Shown here one piece after another: positions 59,013 through 64,000 of a DNA stretch of 64,000 bases. This DNA is from Pseudomonas pergaminensis. GTDB taxonomy: Bacteria; Pseudomonadota; Gammaproteobacteria; Pseudomonadales; Pseudomonadaceae. The notes below the pieces were generated by a model, which saw nothing but the letters and a program-made list of their open reading frames with translations, made no database searches and was not told the origin of the DNA. Each line of letters starts with the position of its first letter. Positions within the stretch are counted from its first letter, which is position 1. The position numbers and the translations under genes were made by a program. The DNA is taken from NCBI RefSeq assembly GCF_024112395.2, contig NZ_CP078013.2, positions 5,208,001-5,272,000 of the forward strand, read 5' to 3'.

Positions 59013-59347
59013 GGTCGGCTGTCAGGCCGCTTTCGCAGGCAAGCCAGCTCCCACATTTGGATCGCGGGGCAACAGTTGGAGAGTGGTCGGTTGTCAGGCC
59101 GCCTTCGCAGGCAAGCCAGCTCCCACATTTGGATCGTGGGGGGACAGTTAGATTGTGGTCGGCTGTCAGGCCGCCTTCGCAGGCAAGCCAGCTCCCACAT
59201 TTGGATCGTGGGGCAGCAGTTAGAGAGTGGTCGGCTGTTAGGCCGTCTTCGCAGGCAAGCCAGCTCCCACATTTTTGAATTGCGGGGTGACAGTTAGATT
59301 GTGGTCGGCTGTTAGGCCGCCTTCGCGGGCAAGCCTGCTCCCACATT
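59013..59347. repeat. Tandem 72-bp repeat, nearly five copies, built from REP half-sites
   Basis: Units start at 59013, 59085, 59157, 59229 and 59303 (the fourth is 74 bp). Each reads GGTCGGCTGTCAGGCCGCC, then TTCGCAGGCAAGCCAGCTCC and CACATTTGGATCG plus about 22 less conserved bases. Each unit contains one REP arm, all in the same orientation, unlike the inverted pairs elsewhere in this window. The stretch 58613-59432 has no credible gene. Confidence 0.92.
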
Positions 59348-59432
59348 TGAACCGTGTCGCCGCGGACGCTCCGGTTTACAAGACCTGCACCGCAGGTAGA
59401 ATGGCGCCACCCTCAACACCCGAGCTCACTTC

Positions 59433-60887
59433 ATGGCGTTGCCGACCTTACGTATCATCGGTTTCATCATCGGCATCTTCCTGATCACTCTCGCGATCGC
59501 CATGGTCGTGCCTATGGCCACCCTGGTGATCTTCGAACGCACCAGCGACCTGCCCTCGTTCCTGTGGGCCAGCATGATCACCTTCCTCGCGGGCCTGGCC
59601 CTGGTGATTCCCGGCCGTCCCGAGCATGTGCACCTGCGCCCGCGGGACATGTACCTGCTGACCGTGACAAGCTGGGTGGTGGTGTGCATCTTCGCCGCGC
59701 TGCCATTCCTGCTGACCCAGCACATCAGCTACACCGACTCGTTCTTCGAAAGCATGTCCGGCATCACCGCCACCGGTTCCACGGTGTTGAGTGGCCTGGA
59801 CACCATGTCGCCGGGCATCCTGATGTGGCGTTCGCTGCTGCACTGGCTGGGGGGCATTGGCTTTATCGGCATGGCGGTGGCGATCCTGCCACTGCTGCGT
59901 ATCGGTGGCATGCGCCTGTTCCAGACCGAATCCTCCGACCGCTCGGAAAAGGTCATGCCCCGCTCCCACATGGTGGCGCGGCTGATCGTGGCGGCCTACG
60001 TGGGGATTACCATCCTCGGCAGCCTGGCGTTCTGGTGGGCCGGCATGGGCCTGTTCGATGCGATCAACCACGCGATGTCGGCGATCTCCACCGGCGGGTT
60101 CTCTACTTCGGATGAATCCCTGGCGCACTGGAAACAGCCCGCCGTGCACTGGGTGGCGGTGGTGGTGATGATCCTCGGCAGCCTGCCGTTCACCCTGTAT
60201 GTGGCCACGTTGCGCGGCAATCGTCGGGCGCTGATCAAGGATCAGCAGGTGCAAGGCCTGCTCGGTCTGTTGCTGGTGACCTGGCTGGTACTCGGCACCT
60301 GGTACTGGTGGACCACCAACCTGCACTGGCTGGACGCCCTGCGCCATGTGGCGCTGAACGTCACATCGGTGGTGACCACCACAGGTTTTGCATTGGGCGA
60401 CTACAGCCTGTGGGGCAACTTCTCACTGATGCTGTTCTTCTACCTGGGCTTTATCGGTGGCTGTTCGGGTTCAACGGCGGGCGGCATCAAGATCTTCCGG
60501 TTCCAGGTCGCCTATATCCTGCTCAAGGCCAACTTGAACCAGCTGATTCACCCGCGCGCGGTGATCAAGCAGAAGTACAACGGTCACCGTCTCGATGAAG
60601 AAATCGTGCGTTCGATCCTGACGTTTTCGTTTTTCTTCGCCATCACCATTTGCGCCATCGCCCTGGCCCTGTCGCTGCTGGGCCTGGACTGGATGACCGC
60701 CTTGACCGGCGCCGCCAGCACCGTGTCCGGTGTCGGCCCCGGATTGGGGGAAACCATCGGCCCGGCGGGCAACTTCGCCAGCCTGCCGGATGCGGCCAAA
60801 TGGATTCTGTCGCTCGGCATGCTGCTGGGCCGACTGGAGATCATCACAGTCTTTGTGCTGTGCATTCCGGCGTTTTGGCGTCACTGA
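59433..60887 (+). CDS. trkH: TrkH-family potassium uptake protein
   Basis: A 484-residue K+ transporter of the Trk/Ktr superfamily, with four pseudo-repeats each carrying a selectivity-filter turn: SGITATGSTVL near 108, STGGFSTSD near 217, TTTGFALGDY near 315 and SGVGPGLG near 430. LHWLGGIGFIGMAVAILPLL and GCSGSTAGGIKIFR are typical. It imports potassium with cytosolic TrkA, encoded elsewhere. Its 3' end overlaps the convergent AraC gene by 44 bases. Confidence 0.94.
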   Translation: MALPTLRIIGFIIGIFLITLAIAMVVPMATLVIFERTSDLPSFLWASMITFLAGLALVIPGRPEHVHLRPRDMYLLTVTSWVVVCIFAALPFLLTQHISYTDSFFESMSGITATGSTVLSGLDTMSPGILMWRSLLHWLGGIGFIGMAVAILPLLRIGGMRLFQTESSDRSEKVMPRSHMVARLIVAAYVGITILGSLAFWWAGMGLFDAINHAMSAISTGGFSTSDESLAHWKQPAVHWVAVVVMILGSLPFTLYVATLRGNRRALIKDQQVQGLLGLLLVTWLVLGTWYWWTTNLHWLDALRHVALNVTSVVTTTGFALGDYSLWGNFSLMLFFYLGFIGGCSGSTAGGIKIFRFQVAYILLKANLNQLIHPRAVIKQKYNGHRLDEEIVRSILTFSFFFAITICAIALALSLLGLDWMTALTGAASTVSGVGPGLGETIGPAGNFASLPDAAKWILSLGMLLGRLEIITVFVLCIPAFWRH

Positions 60888-61902
60888 CAGCCGGCGCTTC
60901 CAGCAACCGCGCCCGGTATTCGCCGGGCGTGGCATCGAACCAACGACGAAACGCGCGAAAGAAGTTACTCGGGTCGGCAAAGCCCAGCAGGTAGGCGATC
61001 TCCAGCAGCGTCATGCTCGGCTGCGCCAGGTACTGCTCGGCCAGTTCACGGCGGGTGTCGTCGAGCAAGGTCTGGAAGCTAGTGCCCTCTTCCTGCAGAC
61101 GCCGTTGCAAGGTGCGCTGGGACAGGTGCAACGTCTGGGCCACCACCTCACGCTTGGGCTCGCCCTGGGGCAGCAGGCGACACAACACTTGGCGCGCCTT
61201 GTGGGTCACGCGGCTTTCCGAGAAACGCGCCAGGTATTCACCGGCAAACCGATCATGCAGCAGGGCCATGGCCTCATTGGCCGTGGGCAATGGCGCGTCC
61301 ATGTCCGCCTGTTCGAAAATCAGCGCGTCATAGGGCGCGTTGAATTCCAGCGGCGCATGGAAGGCTTGTTTATAGGGCGCCAGGTCCGCCGGTTGCTCAC
61401 CTTGCAACACCACCTTGCGCGGCTGCAGGGTACGGCCGGTCAGCCAGCCACACAGGGCCAGAGCGCTGGCCAGCGAGGCTTCGGCACTTTGGCGGGTGGG
61501 GGGCAGATGATCACCGTGCACCGTCAGAATCAGCGCATAACCTTCGGGGACCAATCGGAAACTCAGGTCGGCACTTTCGGCGATGATCCGCTGGTAGCGC
61601 ACCAGGCGCATAAAGCCTTCGGCGAGGGTATTGCTGGACATCAGCGCGTAGCCGGCCACATGGAACGACGCCGGGCGCACCACTTTGCCCATGTTCAGGC
61701 CGATCGCCGGGTTGCCCGACACCTCCACCGCCCGTTGCCATAGACGGGTCATGGAGTCTTGCGGGAACCGCGCATCAGGGTCATTCAGGGCGGCGTAGTC
61801 GAGGCCGAGTTGCTTGAACAAGGCGCGGCAATCCAGGCCGTCCATTTCCAATGCCTTGACTATCCCCATCGCCCAGCTTGCAGAAGTTGTTCGTTCGCTC
61901 AT
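60844..61902 (-). CDS. AraC-family transcriptional regulator
   Basis: A 352-residue regulator. The N-terminal 200 residues have the Arabinose_bd/OruR-like domain (FPQDSMTRLWQRAVEVSGNPAIGLNMGKVVRPASFHVAGYALMSS region). The C-terminal AraC DNA-binding domain is near residues 245-330, with VAQTLHLSQRTLQRRLQEEGTSFQ and LLEIAYLLGFADPSNFFRAFRRWFDATPGEYR. The effector is unknown. It converges on and overlaps trkH by 44 bases; the divergent partner is the Mpo1-like gene, 160 bp away. Confidence 0.9.
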   Translation of the reverse strand: MSERTTSASWAMGIVKALEMDGLDCRALFKQLGLDYAALNDPDARFPQDSMTRLWQRAVEVSGNPAIGLNMGKVVRPASFHVAGYALMSSNTLAEGFMRLVRYQRIIAESADLSFRLVPEGYALILTVHGDHLPPTRQSAEASLASALALCGWLTGRTLQPRKVVLQGEQPADLAPYKQAFHAPLEFNAPYDALIFEQADMDAPLPTANEAMALLHDRFAGEYLARFSESRVTHKARQVLCRLLPQGEPKREVVAQTLHLSQRTLQRRLQEEGTSFQTLLDDTRRELAEQYLAQPSMTLLEIAYLLGFADPSNFFRAFRRWFDATPGEYRARLLEAPAVSDAKTPECTAQRL

Positions 61903-62062
61903 GGCGTCTTCTTAAAAAAGCAGGCTCAAACGGCAGCCAGGAAGCCAAGGATACTAAAGTGGCATCTATTGTCACTGGCTGTTACCACTGATCACTCTAG
62001 ACTCAAATAAGCTCCCCGCCGAACATCTGTTGGGCGGCATAACAATCAAAGGGCCGTTCACC

Positions 62063-62374
62063 GTGGAAAACGTCAAGCGATTCAATAGCTTTGCTGAGTT
62101 CTACCCCTATTACCTGGCCGAGCACGCCAACAGCACTTGCCGGCGCCTGCATTTTATCGGCACCACGCTGGTGATCGGCATTTTGGCCTATGCCATCGGC
62201 AGAGGTTCGCTTCTCCTGTTGATCGCCTTGCCGATTGCCGGTTACAGCTTTGCCTGGATCGGCCACTTCTTCTTCGAAAAGAACCGCCCAGCGACCTTTC
62301 AACACCCGTTCTACAGCCTGTTGGGGGATTTCGTGATGTACCGCGACATGATCCTGGGCAAGGTACCCTTCTAG
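62063..62374 (+). CDS. Mpo1-like (DUF962) membrane protein
   Basis: A 103-residue protein with GTG start and AAGGG upstream. FAEFYPYYLAEHANSTCRRLHFIGTTLVIGI holds the conserved YL-EH and CRRLHFIGT of the DUF962/Mpo1 family, and FAWIGHFFFEKNRPATFQHPFYSLLGDFVMYRDM the second His motif. Two central helices. Yeast Mpo1 is a 2-hydroxy fatty acid dioxygenase using the conserved histidines; the bacterial role is inferred only. Confidence 0.88.
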   Translation: MENVKRFNSFAEFYPYYLAEHANSTCRRLHFIGTTLVIGILAYAIGRGSLLLLIALPIAGYSFAWIGHFFFEKNRPATFQHPFYSLLGDFVMYRDMILGKVPF

Positions 62375-62521
62375 CCAAACGACCGTTTAAACGATGAAAG
62401 TTCATCCATCTGCCGACATAAAAATCTTTTTGTCATTTGCAGTGCTGTATCCTGCCAAGGCTTTTTGAGAGCGCGGAATCACCTGCGATTGAAAAAACAG
62501 ACCTTGCGAGGAGCGACGACG

Positions 62522-62650
62522 ATGCACGAGATACCTAATCTCCCCTTCCCAAGCCTGCACCCTACAGAGCAGCCAACACCGCAGCAGGCCAGCGACAAAC
62601 AGCCTGAGGCCAAAGAAGCCAAACCAGTCGACAGCGAAAGCCAGGACTGA
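62522..62650 (+). CDS. Small hypothetical protein, 42 residues
   Basis: MHEIPNLPFPSLHPTEQPTP followed by a charged tail, KQPEAKEAKPVDSESQD. GAGGAG lies eight bases before the ATG, a strong ribosome site that supports translation. It is proline- and glutamate-rich and likely disordered. No family recognised. Confidence 0.55.
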   Translation: MHEIPNLPFPSLHPTEQPTPQQASDKQPEAKEAKPVDSESQD

Positions 62651-62724
62651 CGCCGTACCAGACCGTGTGGAAAGCGCAACTTTGAGCGCTTTCCACACTG
62701 CCTGAATCCATCGAGACGCCCACC

Positions 62725-62907
62725 ATGACCGATACCCTCCCCGACAACCCGGACGCTGCCGTACTCGACGCTACCCTGCAGATGGTCGAGGTGTGGAACC
62801 GCCTTGGCCCAGACAAACAAGCCGCTCTGCTCAAGCGCTTCGGCACCCAGGAAAATGCCTTGGCCGCCCTGGTGACCACCCGGTTGCTCGCCCCCACACA
62901 GCCCTGA
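62725..62907 (+). CDS. Small hypothetical protein, 60 residues
   Basis: An acidic N-terminus (MTDTLPDNPDAAVLDATLQM) is followed by an amphipathic helix (VEVWNRLGPDKQAALLKRFGTQENALAALVTTRLL). No recognised domain; similar short proteins occur in Pseudomonas. Codon use resembles its neighbours. No strong Shine-Dalgarno was seen, so confidence is moderate. Confidence 0.55.
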   Translation: MTDTLPDNPDAAVLDATLQMVEVWNRLGPDKQAALLKRFGTQENALAALVTTRLLAPTQP

Positions 62908-63013
62908 TGCGCTGTTGATCGACCGTTTTTTTAGTTTTAGCCGCACGGCCCGGCCAAAGCGCCGGTATCATTAGCAGCCTATCTTTACCTGCTGCGACAG
63001 TGGACCTCTCCCC

Positions 63014-64000
63014 ATGCCAGATACCCAGCGCCCCATGGCGGTCACGCTGCAAGTTGTTTCCATCGTGTTGTTCACCTTCATCGGCTACCTGAATATCGGC
63101 ATTCCCCTGGCCGTGTTGCCGGGCTATGTCCACAGTGAGCTGGGCTACGGCGCGGTCATTGCCGGCCTGGTGATCAGCGTGCAATACCTGGCCACCCTGC
63201 TGAGCCGCCCCTATGCGGGCAAAATCATCGATAACCTGGGCAGCAAGCGCGCCGTGCTGATCGGTTTGGTCGGGTGTGGCCTGAGCGGTGTGTTCATGCT
63301 GTTCGCGGCGTGGTTCTCGAGCCTGCCCGCGTTGAGCTTGGGTAGCCTGCTGATCGGCCGCCTGGTGCTGGGCAGCGCCGAAAGCCTGGTGGGCTCGGGC
63401 GCCATCGGTTGGGGCATCGGCCGGGTCGGTGCGGCGAATACCGCCAAGGTCATCTCCTGGAACGGCATCGCCAGCTATGGCGCGCTGGCCGTCGGCGCAC
63501 CGTTGGGCGTATTGCTGGTGAGAAATTTCGGGCTGTGGAGCATGGGCGTCAGCATCATCCTGCTGGCGGTCGTCGGCCTGCTGCTGGCGTGGAACAAGGT
63601 CGCCGCGCCGATTGTTGCCGGTGTGCGCCTGCCCTTCATGAATGTGCTGGGCCGGGTACTGCCCCACGGTTGCGCACTGGCGCTGGGGTCCATTGGCTTT
63701 GGCACCATCGCCACGTTCATTACCCTGTACTACACCACCCAGCATTGGGACAACGCGGTGTGGGCCCTAAGCCTGTTCGGCGCCAGTTTTATCGGTGCGC
63801 GGCTGCTGTTCGGTAATCTGATCAACCGTATCGGCGGGTTTCGCGTGGCGATTGCCTGCCTGTCGGTGGAGATCCTCGGCCTGCTGTTGCTGTGGCTGGC
63901 ACCGGACGCAAACTTGGCCCTGGCCGGTGCGGCGTTGAGCGGGTTCGGCTTTTCCCTGGTGTTTCCGGCCCTGGGCGTCGAAGCCGTCAACTTGGTGCCA
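63014..64000 (+). CDS. MFS efflux transporter, 5' part (cut by window end)
   Basis: The first 329 residues of an MFS carrier; the frame is open at base 64000. Ten or so helices are visible. [58 protein letters not shown] begins the protein, with the A-loop motif in [16 protein letters not shown]. The style ([15 protein letters not shown]) is that of YfcJ/YhhS-like arabinose- or drug-efflux proteins. Substrate unknown. Confidence 0.85.
   Translation, partial: MPDTQRPMAVTLQVVSIVLFTFIGYLNIGIPLAVLPGYVHSELGYGAVIAGLVISVQYLATLLSRPYAGKIIDNLGSKRAVLIGLVGCGLSGVFMLFAAWFSSLPALSLGSLLIGRLVLGSAESLVGSGAIGWGIGRVGAANTAKVISWNGIASYGALAVGAPLGVLLVRNFGLWSMGVSIILLAVVGLLLAWNKVAAPIVAGVRLPFMNVLGRVLPHGCALALGSIGFGTIATFITLYYTTQHWDNAVWALSLFGASFIGARLLFGNLINRIGGFRVAIACLSVEILGLLLLWLAPDANLALAGAALSGFGFSLVFPALGVEAVNLVP

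Noticed and set aside
58665..59297. 210-codon frame through the structured element and the tandem array
   Set aside because: Its second half is a translation of the 72-bp repeat (RPPSQASQLPHLDRG repeated); non-coding repeat DNA.
59013..59347. Possible CRISPR array
   Set aside because: The period is 72 bp with REP cores; the less conserved parts are similar to each other rather than unique spacers, and no cas genes are present.
1..64000. tRNA, rRNA, prophage or insertion sequence genes
   Set aside because: None recognised on either strand; mobile content appears limited to REP-type repeats and the array.

Overview
The window reads as chromosome from a Pseudomonas of the P. fluorescens group. 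Evidence: GC-rich Pseudomonas-style coding; more than a dozen intergenic REP/REPIN palindromes of the GTGGGAGC...GCTCCCAC, GTAGGAGC and GTGGTGAGC kinds; and gene orders typical of the genus (eda-pgl-zwf/hexR, oprB-gtsABCD, fadD1-fadD2 facing a hydrolase and phaJ1, argP/argO, sodB-bifA). No rRNA, tRNA, CRISPR array or transposase was seen.

Layout. 1-7.4 kb: the end of an alanine-type aminotransferase, then gluconate genes (gntP, gntK, divergent LacI-type gntR) with three matching operator palindromes. The 3' end of gntR starts an unusual array: three about 990-bp direct repeats, each with one small AT-rich gene of unknown family, every boundary marked by a copy of the gntR 3' end. A structured leader resembling C4 antisense RNA precedes a DUF6124-like gene. 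7.5-14.3 kb: two glutathione S-transferases, a uronate-dehydrogenase-like SDR, an MFS carrier, a BdlA-like PAS chemoreceptor and a LysR regulator. 14.3-25.1 kb: a leftward surface-signalling locus with desaturase, PhnD-like protein, FecI, FecR, TonB transducer, two orphan periplasmic binding proteins, an ornithine-cyclodeaminase-like protein and an ammonia-lyase homologue lacking the MIO tripeptide. An identical 18-nt motif lies upstream of the receptor gene and of the desaturase gene.

25.1-37.1 kb: housekeeping and stress genes (GNAT, an exported methyltransferase-like protein, peptide deformylase, YihY, CsbD), long-chain acyl-CoA ligases fadD1/fadD2, hydrolase, PhaJ1, DUF2383, DUF3820 and a class V aminotransferase fold. 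37.2-49.6 kb: glucose uptake and Entner-Doudoroff block: eda, pgl, zwf, hexR, hexose-6-phosphate mutarotase, porin oprB, the gtsABCD transporter and an AGE-family sugar isomerase. Two near-identical 20-26 bp palindromes mark the upstream regions of the isomerase gene and of gtsA. CA-rich motifs typical of Hfq/Crc targets lie at the ribosome sites of gntP, oprB and gtsA.

49.7-64 kb: a coiled-coil membrane protein, an SDR, argP/ACT/argO, sodB, the c-di-GMP phosphodiesterase bifA, an imelysin lipoprotein, a large structured repeat plus a 72-bp tandem repeat built from REP half-sites, trkH, an AraC regulator, small proteins and the start of an MFS gene cut by the window.

Main candidates for something new: (1) the triplicated cassette, whose coding parts differ almost only by amino-acid-changing substitutions while the non-coding parts are nearly identical; (2) the FecI/FecR-linked locus with a MIO-less lyase and orphan binding proteins; (3) the paired palindromes around the sugar isomerase. 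All counts and alignments were made by eye on the given sequence; family names come from recognition, not from database searches.
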